Origin: Irineochytrium annulatum
Taxonomy: Eukaryota; Chytridiomycota; Chytridiomycetes; Chytridiales; Chytridiaceae
DNA: 41,707 nt
Reading direction: 5' to 3'
Assembly (NCBI GenBank): GCA_027600665.1
Contig: JADGJL010000111.1
Span: 1 to 41,707, forward strand
Below, piece after piece: positions 1 to 12,900 of this stretch. A program made the position numbers and the translations under genes. The notes below the pieces were generated by a model, which was not told where the DNA came from, ran no database searches, and saw nothing but the letters and a program-made list of their open reading frames with translations. Within the stretch, counting starts at the first letter, position 1, and every line of letters starts with the position of its first letter.

Positions 1-183
1 GCGATAACTAGGACGAGGGCTACTCACTCGTCGTCGTATGCGGGGTATGCCTTCCGAGGATTTTAGCATACCAGTAATCACGCTATGGGTTAAGCGGGTA
101 AACATGCTTGCGCGGCATACTTGTGCTGGAAATTTAGGGGGGTAACCCACTACAATACCAAAGGTATCACCGTAGGATGTATG

Positions 184-830
184 TCAATCTATGGGATTCG
201 ACATTAGCACCTGCGTTTGTTGACGCCGACGCATCAGCTCACGGCCCTTGTTAGTGAGGAGGACAATCTGGCCGTCACCCGTGATAACCAGAGACCTCTT
301 CCTGCCGTGCTTTACTATACGACCGTCCGCAGGAATAACTCCTAGTGGATTGACTGGATGCTGTATGACCAAAGTGGCTTGGAAAACTGCTGATCCAGCT
401 TTCCAAGGGCAAGTGTGGGACCATCCGGGCTAGAGGGCCATTGTGCTTCAGCGACAGAGCAACCCCATATTCCCATCCGATGGCGAAGAGCAAGTCTGGG
501 GCCGAGTCATGTTTCAATCCCAGGGAGGTACAGACCGTCCCGACAAGGGAAGCGCCCCTCCTTTGGGAGAGATATCATCGCCCCGGCTGAGCGACTGCGT
601 TTGTTAACTCTACTGTTATTAACCAAACATACTTGGTTAGCGCCAATTGCAAGGCGCACTGCGGGATCAACTCCAACAACATACCGCCTCCAGGTCAGTC
701 GGTCATGGCTACGCTGTCGTTGTTCGATCGGGACAACGTCACAATGACGAGAAACGAGAAGCCCGGCGTGGCTTCTCGTATCAGGGATGTGAAGCTCCTT
801 CACGACCAAGTCCTCAAGGTCTTTGATCAA
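184..830 (-). mobile_element. Possible decayed Ty1/copia-like pol fragment (protease to pre-integrase region)
   Basis: Three minus-strand frames read in order (about 830-507, 517-275, 372-184) give a series that resembles the copia protease/pre-integrase junction. The first contains a VVGVDPAVRLAIG-like stretch, then RDGLYLPG, which is like the copia motif RDVLYVPG. After a frame change near 517 comes a segment ending WEYGVALSLKHNG, similar to the usual 'GY.V.F..NG' run. The last frame has ITGDGQIVLLTNKGREL, like the region before the integrase zinc finger. No catalytic DSG or DTG protease motif, integrase or reverse transcriptase was seen and the frame is broken at least twice. Similarity is judged by eye only. 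Confidence 0.3.
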
Positions 831-1154
831 TGGCAGACGGATGGAGAGTCAAAATCCCTTTATCCTCCCATATGGTCACCAACCAGACAGTCATCTCAGA
901 CTTCTTGTATCATGCCCTTCATTGCTTTGGCGATACACCTGGTGTGCCCAGTGGCAACCCATGGCTCTTGTTTGTCCTCGGAGGGTTGTTTGAGCGAGTC
1001 CCGACACGTGTTCGAAGGTGAGGTGTCGGTGGAGTGGAGGAAGCGGACGAGGTAGGATGGGATGGAGGGACTGAACCTCCCACCTCCAGCAGACAAGTGT
1101 TTTATACCTGGCTGGAGGCTGCCACTAGGCTCCCATCAGATCGCAAAAAGCGGT

Positions 1155-1222
1155 GGGATCAGTGATGCTAATCAGTGATCAGTTATGTTCATCAGTGATG
1201 TTAATCAGTGATGAGTGATCCC
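1155..1222. repeat. Short tandem repeat, ATCAGTGATG-type units, with inverted ends
   Basis: About five imperfect copies of a 10-14 bp unit containing ATCAGTGAT lie head to tail. The block begins with GGGATCA (1155-1161) and ends with its reverse complement TGATCCC (1216-1222). It lies outside any gene. Confidence 0.7.
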
Positions 1223-2979
1223 AGAAGTTGCTAGTGGTCAAACTTAGGCACAAGCCGCGCCGGGCTAAATGCCCATACACCTGTAACTCTTGGGGGGCCG
1301 AGAGGCTTAGTGGCTGAGAGGCCAACGTTGGGAACTCGTGCAGAGTGAATGCAACCCGCTGGAGCACATCCAGCGCGAGAACAGTGATAAAGAATTGAAT
1401 GCATTCGATTCAACATTCAAACGCAGTCGCTCAGCTATGACGAATTTCCGCGTCCATCTGCTGCCTGAGCATCTGGAGCACAGGGCGAAGTGTCATGTAC
1501 CACGCTGGCTCTGGTTCCTTTATATCCGCGGACCGGGACGGACTCGGCCCGGCCATGTGCTGCTCAAGGCTCAGGGGTTGCTCCGTTGCTCTGGTGCAGG
1601 CCAGAAGCTAAGATGGTTCAGCCAAAGGCGACCAGATACGTCCAAACGGAGATGACCCTTGGCGTAGCAGAATAAAGCATCTTACCGATGCACAACGGCT
1701 CGTTCAGTTGCAGGTCGATGGTGGCACACTAGGACAGAGTCTCTGACAATCACGGATCAAATATCTCTCTGCGCCGACACGATCCCCACGACGGAAAACA
1801 CGGACAGCGGCGCTATGAGCTTTATTACCTTACTCACCTACGTTCAATACTTACGAACTTACGTCGGAGCTACAGTTCCGCAGCTTAACAGGGAAGGGAC
1901 CGCAACATCCCTTAATCTCCATTAACGGTAGAATCTGTATATAACAAGTAGCTTGAATGTAGGAGCGAACTAGGCTCATTGTGATCGGTCCACAGCAAAG
2001 CTGCTAAACCTCTTGATCTCCGCCGATGCGGGGTAACGTAGGCATCCCTTAGAGGGGGAGCAGAGGCTCTGGTACTACCTAATATTTAGGGTTTACCCTA
2101 TATAAGTCCGTGCGGTGATATGGAATAACCCTGGCCCAGCGAGTAACACTACAGGCCACTTTCGAACATGCTGTCTGATCCGATACGGTCCGTGCTAACA
2201 ATACCCCCACGAAGTAGAACCACAAACGCGAACTGGGGCGCCCACCTTTGTGTGGTTTGTAATCATTAATACTGGTGAGTGCCGTCTTAATCTTTCTCTG
2301 CTCCTTCCACCCTTAAAACAACCGCCTGCTCCTACTGCAGGCCACCCGCGTTGCTTTCATTCGTGCCAGTGTATTTATGTACTGCATCAACAGCTGCCAT
2401 CCGGCACCTATTTGTGCCTGTTGGTCAATATACGCCCAACTGGCCGAATAGCGAAAGAGAATCGTAAAACGCTGATGTGGCCCAGAGACGCCAACTAAAC
2501 TCTCACATCCATAAAACATATAAATAAACTCCGAATAAACTCGTAAACACTTCAACGGCTATCTAGCCTGATAACACAAACAGCTTAGTGCTCGATTCGC
2601 GTCGGCGAGATCAACCAGGCCATCGTTATCATCGCCTTCTCGAGGGATCACACGATTTCGTCTTTCGCCCGCTGGCTCCTATTAGTCGTTCGACGCCTCG
2701 GTTGACGGTCGCAGGGCTTTGCGGCAGTCCTGAAAGAAGCTCGCTTTATATGTCTGACGTCGTGCTGGTCGGAGAGTGCCCAGAGGAGAGGACAAGCAAG
2801 AACCGCCCACGTCGACACGCACAACTTGGTTGTCTGCCACACCATGATCTCGGAGCATGGTTGTGGGTTCGGTTGGAGGAGGAGTTACTGCTTAGCCCTA
2901 GTTAAAATTCGTTTTTTTATGATTGTTGCCGGTGGTTCGTGCCTTAAAAACCGGAGGTGGCGGGTCCATCCGATATTCA

Positions 2980-3372
2980 TTAAGCTTTCCCGACTTCGAT
3001 GCCCGTCGTGATCTGCCTCTGGAGCTGATACTCCTCAACCTCGCCATTGAGGGGGTGAGACTGGAGAAATGGACGAAGACACGATACGGGCTGCGGTACA
3101 GACCATAGGAAGCCATTACCGCAAACAAAGGGACAGACTAAATAGATCGCGTCGAGACTCCAGATGGCAAGGACCATTAACCTCCCGGACTCGGCCCATT
3201 TCGCCTGTGCGTCTGCGTTCTGACGGAAGCCGAGATCAGAAGCAGAGACTGGATAACCAAGCTCCCAAAGGCGACCAAGCCTTACAACGCGTAGTGTCAA
3301 AAGAATTTTAGATAAAACAAAGTGATGGCGGTGCACTGTAAGATTGAATTCAAGGCGGCTATTAACATCCAA
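2980..3372 (-). mobile_element. Possible decayed copia-like gag fragment
   Basis: This is a 130-codon open minus-strand frame without an ATG start. It contains a run AQAKWAESGRLMVLAIW, which resembles the part of copia-type gag proteins where a W-x(2-3)-D/E segment precedes a conserved 'ai..sl.d.v' helix. There is no zinc knuckle or neighbouring LTR that I can identify. It lies on the same strand as, and upstream of, the pol-like fragment at 184-830, which fits the gag-pol order. The evidence is weak and could be chance. Confidence 0.2.
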
Positions 3373-3535
3373 AGATATAATATTTCGGCCCTTGATCTAG
3401 AGCGCGAAGCATCCTAGTTTTCCAAATAATAATCTGAAAACAGCTTACAACATTGGCAAGGGTTCCATGTGTATTTTTGCATGCTCCTATCTGCTTACAG
3501 TACACGCCGTCGCTCACGTCCAAAATACCCTCAGG

Positions 3536-4291
3536 TCACTCCGTCTGTGCAACTTTAGGCATTGAAGGATTATTCTCACACAACCAGGTCCCCAGCCATG
3601 AAGTAGGGTTCTCTGGCTTAACTTTGCACAACTGTGTAAGTCCCTGCGTCAACAGTGGGTACAATGAGCTCTCTAGCAGCATTCGCGAACTTTCGGGACT
3701 GGGGAGGGTTTCCGCGAAGCCTGCATTGTGAGCAACTTAGCTGCAAATGAGAGCTTACTATCTGGAAAGAAAATCTTGATGTCCCTCTCTGCAGCCGAAA
3801 CAGAGTCGCTCGACTGAACGGCATCGCAGACTTCATTTTGCGCGTAGCAGGCTCGCAAGCTGCAACGTCAACACAGAATGCATGCGCCCACGTACCTTTT
3901 GGGGAAAAACTGTTTGGCCTGAGTCAAATCAGAAGGTCCAGCAAGACTCCTAAACTGGTCGACAGCGTTGAAGCGGCTCAGTATCAGAATAACACTGGGT
4001 CCACTGCACATCTGTCAAATCTCCCGCCAATAACCGATTTCTAACCTTGCAAGGTGATCGACCGCGGCAGCGTGATTGTCCATTTCGTCCACGGAGACGT
4101 TGTAGTAAAGCGCTGCTTGTTCTTTGGTCAAATTCAGCCGTTTACGCTGGATGGAAGGGTTAAGATGTGAGACAGGAATGCTTGTCACCTATCACCTCCA
4201 AGATCATGAACCCGTCCTGCTTTATCCGGTACATGATGTCCTCCTCATACTGCTCGCCGCTCGGCTTTATCACCACAACGATTTTCTCCAT
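3536..4291 (-). CDS. NME5: NME5-like nucleoside diphosphate kinase-domain protein with C-terminal Dpy-30 motif (flagellar)
   Basis: Five exons give 196 residues: 4291-4196, 4146-4046, 4003-3896, 3859-3759 and 3720-3536; the phases agree throughout. The protein opens with MEKIVVVIKPSGEQ and continues through GFMILERKRLNLTKEQ, a gapless match to the start of the NDK domain of NME5. It continues with SGPSVILILSR and then AERDIKIFFPD, the usual end of the NDK fold. The last exon encodes a Dpy-30-type helix pair (SLYPLLTQGLTQLCKVKPENP, then WLGTWLCENNP) as in animal NME5 (about 212 residues). In the family this protein belongs to the radial-spoke/flagellar apparatus. I do not see the catalytic NxxHGSD histidine motif; the matching place reads VQSSDSVSAAE, so kinase activity is doubtful, as in NME5. 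It is divergent from DNAI1. Confidence 0.9.
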
Positions 4292-4369
4292 TGTCGACAC
4301 TCGGCCGAGCAAGCTCGCGGTTCGCTTTGACTGATTGCGGGGCTTCAAATTTCACAGATCTCGCATTGA
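4292..4369. promoter_or_regulatory. Shared 78-bp divergent promoter of NME5-like and DNAI1
   Basis: This is the whole interval between the two start codons of two flagellar genes read in opposite directions, so both core promoters and both 5' leaders must fit here or overlap coding sequence. I looked for an RFX X-box (GTNRCC..RGYAAC) and saw no clear copy. No obvious TATA box is present. Confidence 0.6.
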
Positions 4370-6786
4370 ATGAAAAGCCAGCGCCGCCAGGTGGCCCCAC
4401 CGGGGATCGGTCGCACCGCGTCGACGCACTCGCTGAGGTCGAACAATGGAGATGGCGGAGAAGCCGTCGCGGGATCCGGCAATGAGGACTGGCTGCCGGT
4501 GCGTCGTCCAAGTTCGCTGCGGTGTCTCTGACAACCCCTTCAACTGCAGCCAAAGGTCCTCCTGCGGCCGCCTGGCCAGCTGCAACTGACCGAGGTCGAG
4601 CTAAATGAAGAGCACACTCGGATTTTGAACGCGAACAACCCTCATGCCCCTCAAAATATCGCGCGGTACAACAACAAAGAGCGAACGTTTAAGGCTAGCC
4701 CAAACGTGGACCATCTTGTCGTGCATTTTGAGTTTGATGGGTACCGAACATATGCGTCGGCGCAGATCATATTAATATGCCATCAGCTATCTTGTGTTTA
4801 AGGGTGATGATGCCGTCACGGATGGCAAGACCGATATGGCCTCCGATATGAGCAAACCCGCCGGAGGTGGGCTTCCCGTGACTACGGGAACTGGGGAGGG
4901 GGAAGTGGAGGAGGACAAGAAACCCAAGGGGCCGTTGAGAAACCAATTTAACTTCAGCGAAAGGGCGGCCCAGACCTTGAACAATCCGTACAGGGTCAGT
5001 ACTCCATTTCTTTCAAGCTTTTATGAGTGTTAAAACATCGTAGGAGAGATCTACAAACACAGAGCCTCCTCCACAGAAGGTGTTTAGTCACACTGTAAAC
5101 CAGTGGTCTATATTCGACGCCTACCTTGAAGATCTTCAACAAAAAGAGAAGTTGGCAAAGGACAAGGGCAAGGTGGGCGTTAAAAAGCCTTTTGTTCCTT
5201 TATAACTTCAATGCAGGGCTCAGGAACAGCGGGTGCAAAGAGCCACAAGGACGAGGATAAACAAAACCTTTTGCCGTCTGAAACTCACAGCGACGAAACG
5301 TCCGTATACTACAAAAACCAGGAACTGAAAAAGGCCATCGTAATCATTGAGCGGATGGCAAACCAAAATACCTTTGACGACATTGCTCAAGATTACAAGT
5401 ATTGGGAGGACGCGTCCGATGAACTGGGGGATCGCAAATGTCAATGAGCCTTTGCTGCTGATTATTTTTAACATTGTCGTAGCGGGCACATTGCTACCTT
5501 TATGGAAATTTATCTGTGAAAAGGATAAGCGAAAGCAAGTCACCGCACTCTGCTGGAACCCCAAAAACCTCGACTTATTTGCTGTCGGCTACGGGTCATA
5601 CGATTTCTCTCGGCAGGGGCCTGGCATGATTGCGTGCTTTACATTGAAAAACCCGTCCTACCCTGAATATTTGTACGTCACGGAGTCGGGCGTCATGTGT
5701 CTAGATTACCACCCTCAGGTTGGTTTAGTGCTGGCCGCTGCGGTTTTTGATAAAGTCAGCATCCGTCTATGATCGCAGTTGGCCTTTACGATGGGACCGT
5801 CCTTGTCTACAATTTGCAGATGAAGACGGATGCGCCAATATTCAAATCCTCTTCTAAGAACGGCAAGCACACAGATCCGGTCTGGCAGGTACTAGATGCA
5901 TCTATTGTTCGCATTGCTTAAGAAGTTGCTAGGTGTGTTGGCAAAAGGACGACCTGGACGACAATGCGAACTTTTTCTCCGTCTCCTCCGACGGTCGAAT
6001 AGCTCAGTGGACGTTGCTTCAAAATGAGTTAATCCATACCGTTCGTTCTTACACTTTATAATCCCTGCTAACAAGGGTTAGGATGTCATCCGATTGCGGT
6101 ACGATGCGCAAAACCCCGACTCTGATCAGGCGCTAGCCGAGGACGAGCCCCTTTTCGGCCTTGCCGGCGGTTGTTGCTTCGACTTCCATAAAACGATCGA
6201 GCATCTCTTTGTTGTTGGGACCGAGGAGGGTCGCATTCATAAGTGCTCTAAGGCTTATAACAGCCAGTACCTGCTGTCGTTTGAGGTGACTATCTGGTCA
6301 GCGTATGTAACTTACCGCCTCAGGGCCATCAAATGGCGGTTTATACCGTCCGCTACAATCCATTCCACGGCAACGTGTTCCTATCGGCAAGCGCGGACTG
6401 GACTGTTAAGCTATGGGACCACAGCAAAGAAAAGGCCGTCATCTCATTCGATTTGAACAGCCCTGTTGGCGATGTGGCGTGGGCACCGTACTCATCGACC
6501 GTCTTCGCAGCGGTGACCGCCGATGGAAAGGTACTGAGACCTTACATTCTCCAACCATATAACTTACAAACCTACCATGTAGGTTGTTGTTTTTGATCTG
6601 AACGAAAACAAATACGAGCCAATTTGTGAACAGCAAGTTGTCAGGAAGGCAAAGCTTACGCACGTCTCGTTCAATCCCTTCGAGCCTATACTGTTAGTTG
6701 GCGACGACAAGGGTTCCGTGATCAGTCTAAAGTTGTCGCCAAACCTTCGTAAACGGAATGATAGCGACTTTTCGTTTTTAATGTGA
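4370..6786 (+). CDS. DNAI1: Axonemal outer-arm dynein intermediate chain 1 (IC78/DNAI1)
   Basis: Eleven exons give 655 residues: 4370-4498, 4550-4740, 4787-4994, 5044-5172, 5217-5439, 5483-5718, 5760-5888, 5933-6040, 6082-6285, 6324-6530 and 6583-6786. All junctions are GT-AG and in phase. Diagnostic stretches in order are [116 protein letters not shown], and the WD repeat [10 protein letters not shown] followed by [20 protein letters not shown]. These are near-verbatim DNAI1 blocks: an acidic N-terminal half that binds dynein light chains and heavy chains, then a C-terminal WD40 propeller. It acts in the flagellar outer dynein arm. An AATAAA lies just past the stop (6793-6798). The N-terminal exon was missing from simple frames and was recovered by splicing to an ATG at 4370. 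Confidence 0.97.
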
Positions 6787-6984
6787 TACATGAATAAATA
6801 GACTCAATGTGTATGTAGTGGTGCTGGCTTTATTCTCGACGCAATTTGTCGAAGCTGCAATTGGCCTTATCTATCGCGAACGAAAATGTCGGCAAAAAAG
6901 CCACTTCTATCTTTTTAACGTTGCAATACGAATAGTGGGCAACAAAGGAGCGCAACCACCCCATCAATCCCGAACTTCCTCGCG

Positions 6985-9900
6985 TTAGACTATCTTTAAT
7001 CTCGCCTTTTCCTTAACATGATACTCCTCGAGGGCCCCCTTGCCTCGTTTATGCGAAGATATATGTGACGTATGTAGTGCATGCACAGCCGTTGTGAGCC
7101 GGTTAAGTTGGTCTTCAATCTTTTTCAATCTCTCATCCGCTTCATCGTTGTCTCGTCGGCTGCTCAGAGACATCGCGCGATTTATAGGAAAGAACGAAAA
7201 ATCGTGTTGGTTTAGTAAGTCGGCAACAAATGACTCGTGGGAGGTTCTCTCGGTTTCATCCTTAATTTGCAAATGCACCAAGAAGAAAAGATAATGCCTT
7301 GGAAAGCGTTAGGGGTACGTTAAGGGGACGATCACGAACCAAATATTATGCTCAAACTTGCGATGATATTCAAACCCTTTCGAGTGCCGTTGAAACTCGG
7401 ATGCGTGTATGGAACAAATGAAACATCGATTTTTTAGATCTTCGTTAATAGCATTCCTGTCCTCACGCAATTCGCCGAACGTGTCGAAAATAATCCTGCA
7501 TTAGGTTAAAAGATTTGTTAATTACTGCCGCTACCAACCCGAAGATAACGTTGAGAAGAAAGACGATAACGATGAGAAAAAATGAGAGATCGAGGACAAT
7601 ACGAGCGGCATATGACTCGTTGTCGCCTACGGGGACGCTAAGCAAATCCCCTATACCACCACCAGATCGTAGGCCGTAGCTAAGGATGGTTATGAAGCAG
7701 CCGAACAAGGAGTCGCAGTAAAGGCCGCCCTCCGTATTAAACGAGTGCCGAAAGAATACGAAGCCGAGCATGCTATAGAGCTGAACATGTGATTAGACCC
7801 TGCAATGGGCGACACTGTGGAACTCACGTAAATTATAATCATGCCAAGTAACACCTGTAAACAATATATTAGATACAGTAACCAGCGCCTAAATCTCACT
7901 GTTTTAGAGAGGGAACTCCAATTCACTGTCACCGATGATATAACACCCTGCAAAACCTCGTCCCGGTAAACGAAGTCTAGCAAGTGCACGGCGTACAATG
8001 ATGGGAACCATAGCCCAAGTATTGCCAAAAGCATCATGGCAGCATGATACATCGCCTTCGGCTCCGTGACGTACCCAATCGCTAAGCTTTGCCAGCCAAG
8101 TTCAGTAGGCTATGGCACCATTGGTATTTAGGAACACATACGACTCCGATGGCGTACCTCATTAAACGACAAGGGGGAAGATTCGTCGACACCGTCTTTT
8201 AAATCAGGGCTAGCGGCAACACTACTCATCTTCTCCTTTCGTAGGCGCTCAGCCCTCGTTACTTGGGACTCGAGCTTTCGACGATTTATTAACAGGGGAA
8301 GCTGCACCTGAAGTTAGAGAGCATATCATTGCGAGATGGAACCTGTATAATTGTAAATTCCGCAGACAGCAGTCCCTTCAGACCGATGTTAGCATTATTG
8401 TAGCATTTTAATATGACAAACCCAGAAGCCTATTTGGACTAGACCGGCAAAAACCCGACCCCAGTCGATAAATACAGGGCACTTTGAAAAGTCGTCGTGC
8501 TCTGCGTGGCCCGTTGGAGCCACCATGCACAACATGTTCGCCACGTTAACCAACAGGCTCATCACGTAGGCGCCTCGCCAAAAATACGAATACCCTTGGG
8601 CCAGCACCTTCAGGCGGGTGCTATCTAAGAACGGTAGTTATAATCACTCCAGGTAATACGACGAGCAAACCAGCCACTCTTGCTTGGTTTCTAATCTCGT
8701 AGATAATGTCTTCGGATTGATTCATGAAGTCCTCAATTTTAGCCTACGCGACGTTAAAGCAGGCGAAAGGTTTTAGAGCATACCTGCGGCGAGTCTCTCT
8801 TATTCTTTTGCAAAAAGCTGGCCTTTGTGTCGTCCCGGATGTTATAGCAAATCGCGGGGATAGGGAACAACACTGCATACAAGCGTTTGTCATTTGTAAG
8901 AGATAGCTCTCTTAATATTTCGATGCGACCCGTCCTGTCTTTAAAGTATCGGAATCCAGCGCTCCGTTGGCATTTATCTCGTTTGTCGTCGTTAAAAAAA
9001 GGAACCAACGTCATAAGCAACATCGCATAAAAGAATCCACATTCACGCAATTTGACTCGTTCCTCTTCGGAGCAAGCTCCATTGGTTACTACACCGCTGT
9101 CCAACTTGCTTATGCCATTCTTAAGGTCACCGGCTTTAGCCACCATTTTGGCTCCTTTACGCGGATCTTCCACCGAGGAGATTAACGATGATTGAAGTAA
9201 ATCAACAAGGCTGCTAATATTGGCTCCGGTCTCGGCCTCAACTCTCACCCGGCCAACTATCACATCGCTGCGAAGTAAGTTAAGTGGGGCTTTATCCAGC
9301 TTCACTTACAGCTCCGAGGTAACAGAGTCCAAGTGTAAGACGGAACACATCTCCTTAAATATGTTCAGGCACTCACTGTCTGTATCGTCCTCCAAGAGTG
9401 ACAGAAGGCATAACATCGAACGGCCCCTCAATATTGTAACCTCGTCTGTTGGTATCTCAAATTTCTTGTAATCTTCCTCTAATAATAGGTTGACAGAATG
9501 CATAATTTTTGCATTAAATATTGTGACTTGGTTTTTTGTGCACCCCTTGAAGAGAGCAATAAGGAAGGCTTATTATTACGAATGAAAGAGAAAGGTCAAG
9601 CCGAGCCTTACTTGCGCAAAATCAATTAACGTGTCGAAGACCTGGATTATGAGGGGCATCACGAGTTTCCCTGAGGGTTCTGTTGCAAGCGGTACGATTG
9701 CATGAAGAAACTCAACAACCACTTTTACCAGATCAAAAGTTTTAACGTTATCCGGCTGCAGCCGCATGTACTCCTTCGGTGTACGTAAGAAGCCGAACAA
9801 GATTTTTTCAAGAGAAACACACACCTGAATTCGAAAATTATGGCCTTCTACGAGAAGCTGCAACAGCCGCATCACGGAGCGAATATCAGCGAACTCGCCG

Positions 9901-12900
9901 TCTTCGATTCCACCTGAACCGGCTACTGTCGCTTCTACATCACTCACGGGTATTTCATGAATAATTTCACTGAGATCGTTTGCAGCAAAACTAGAACTCG
10001 GAATGTCAGATGAATGCACTGTTGTAGCCGTTTGAAAGAGTTCCGTTGAAGCGAAGCGCGCTAAAGGCCCCAACCCAACTTGTGACGCCTGACGCGAGAT
10101 AGCCGCATGCCTCAAATCTTGCGATTTCTTCGGGAACCCTTGGGTATAAAGGTGTTGCCCAACCGTAGAGGCGCGGTGAATCTGTAGTTTCTGAGCTTCA
10201 GCTGTCGCTAGCTGTTGCCTTTGGCGAATGCGACTGATGGATTGCTTTATCTTCTCATGAATACAGTAGAAGAATCGCTCCTCCCTAAATTTTATTTGAG
10301 TGAAGCCTATTGGCAAGATAATGACCTCGTGCCCAGCCAATACTCTTCGAGCGTGTTTTGGACCACGCGATTGCCCCCATCTAGAAGAACAATTAAAAGT
10401 CGCAAGGATGCCGGCGTGAGCGTGATCCTGTCGGACGTCAGCAACCGCTCGGCCATTAAACTGCATCCAAGGCGATTCAGCTCCAGCTGGGCGGCCGTTC
10501 GTCTTAGGTCGTTGTCGGAGATTTCAATCTCTCTGCGTACAATCCACTCCAAAATTTTCAAGGTTTTCACGTCGTAGTCGTCATCTGGCGCGGATGCTAT
10601 GCTTTCATCCTTTGTCGACGAGCGAGTCGGCTTCGCTGAACTTCCCCATTTCGACTTCTTCCTCGTAACATACAGAATTTGTCGACCGACGCTCTGTTCC
10701 AGATATTGTATTAGGGATTTTGTGGGGGCATGGCAAATATCCCGTTTGTGTTCGTCCGTCAGATCCAACTGCAATGCAAATTTGCGAGCTATATACGATA
10801 AACGATACTCAAACCAGGCAGAATATTACCTAGCTCCTCAAACTCGCCCGCTTTCAAACTTTTCACTTCCTCGCTTGCCATCACCAGCCTCAAGGCTGAC
10901 TGAAAGAGAGAATTGATCGCAACGACGTTGTTACTTTCTATAGACGACGTGACCGATTGGAAATCAAATGCGAGGGGTGTTTGAGCACCTGGCGTTGTTG
11001 GAGTTCCGCTTCCGGAATTCATGGAGATAACTTGGTCTAGGAGATCACTCGTCTGACTTTCACTCATATTTTCACCAGTAAAGAGACGAGTAAAGCGTAA
11101 AGAATCGATACAATTTACTATACGCCGTCGCCGGCGCGATTCGTCTTCATCACCAGCTTTGAGCATAACTGCTAAAGTTATCATCGCATCCAAGAGCGCA
11201 TCCCCCGTGTGTCGTTGCTCATATTGTAGGCTCATGTCTGAGCTTCCAAGCAACGCCATAAACGCCGTTACGAAAACGAAAAAGCCTTGGAACAAGAAGT
11301 CGTCGAGGGCTGCGTATGTAGGCTCACTAGGGTTCCTTGCCATCCGAGAGAACTCGTGGATGACTTCTATGGAGTTTTTAATGAACGCCCATATACGATA
11401 ATCACTGAGGAGGAAGGCGGTGTAGGTTGGCGTCCCCGCGCCATCATCCCCTGCGATAATGTAAACTGACACAAGGAATCGAAGTAATGCCTTCGTAAAA
11501 TATAAAGGGCAGTTACCGGCGTTCAAAGTATCATATACTCGCTCTATGGTGATGACGTTTTGGCACATCGACTGCAACGTTTCGTTCTTATTTTCGCAGC
11601 ACACTGCAAGCAAATCGACCAGGGCTGCAAAATATTCCAACGATATCTTTCCCTCATCCCGCGACTCTCGCCGCTCAGGCATTAGCGGGAGGACCTCCAA
11701 TTTCGAATGACTTCTATTTTGGGAATACACGCCCTTCAGGGGAAAGGGACCGCTCTTAGCATTTACATGCGCCTCGACCCGAGCATTATCCGAGAAGTGT
11801 TCCCACAGTTTGTGGAAAGGACAATAAAGATCCCGGCGTTCTAGCAACAACCGAACAATCACGCCTTGATTTTTTTTCAAAATCTTTTTTTCTGATTTTA
11901 CGACGTTGTGCAGGAGTTTGATGTACTCGGCTCTCCGACCCCCCGATAGTTGCAGAATCCGAGTTATTTGTTTAACATGTAGTTCTAAGCATAACTTGTG
12001 GTTTTGTGCAAGCAGGCGGCCCAAAAAATCAACGCATTGTGCAAGGTTCGACGAGCCACTTCTTACTGGATGAACGGAATCAAGCAGAAGATCAAAATGG
12101 AGAAAGACCTCCTCCGCATGCTGCTTATTTTTATTTGCGTAGTGAAAGATAAACTCGAACGCCGCCGTTAAAATCGTGTCTTGAACCATTGCCGATCGTG
12201 GAAGAAAAAACGACGTGGCCGGGCTAACAACTCGAGAGCTAAGCAGTCCATCTCCGTCTAAAAGATCGTGGTAGCTGCGTGCACTTCTCTGCGACTCTCG
12301 AGACGAGGCACGACGCATCGCCGGGCTCGCAGACCGCATCGACCGGAGAGATGTATTATACGCGTGGTTGATGCGATTTCTCAACATCGATATGACCCAG
12401 GAAAACACGCGGAGGTTGCGTAGCGCCCATTGGATGACTTTGTCGGCCTGAACTTCGGCGTCGTAGGTATGGCCTGCCGGAATAACTTCGTCGCCTCCGT
12501 CAGACCCACTCGTTCTTGAGCCTTTGATGCAGAGTTTAGCAAGATCTTTGAGGACGCTCTCAAACTCTTCAGCCCTAGCAGTTTCAAGGCCGCCTAAAAT
12601 GTGATCCTCGGAGTACCCATTGGCAACAGGAGAGCCCACGCCAAATTTGACAACGGGGACAACGCGGGTTTTAATCCACTCATATGTTTGCTGATGGTCG
12701 GGATCATTCATTAAAAGCGAGACTCTTAGCAATTTAAACATCTCGTCGAGGGAAGAATGGAGACGATGAAGGATACGGACGCTGCTCTTTTTCAGTAGTG
12801 GGTTGTCGTACCGAAGAAGGTCGAGAAGAATTGGCGTAAGCTTATCATTCAAAGAAAAATAAGCTGTCTCTCTTAAAATTGTTGTGACTAGCGCTGTAAC

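Larger units (their letters stand above)
1..3535. other. Gene-poor region with degraded reading frames
   Basis: No intact conserved gene could be assembled here on either strand. The frames are short, shift often and show no family signature running for more than a few dozen residues. In contrast to the rest of the window, I could not chain them into a coherent exon series with usual 40-75 nt introns. The stretch contains a small tandem repeat near 1155-1222, TATA-like sequences such as that near 2098-2104, and two weak retroelement-like fragments listed separately. The simplest reading is decayed mobile-element sequence between genes. Confidence 0.6.

Noticed and set aside
3673..3758. NME5-like stop at 3673 directly after the NDK domain
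   Set aside because: A GTAAGC donor after FFPD and an AG acceptor near 3721 join in phase to an exon encoding the expected Dpy-30 motif, so the early stop is intronic read-through.
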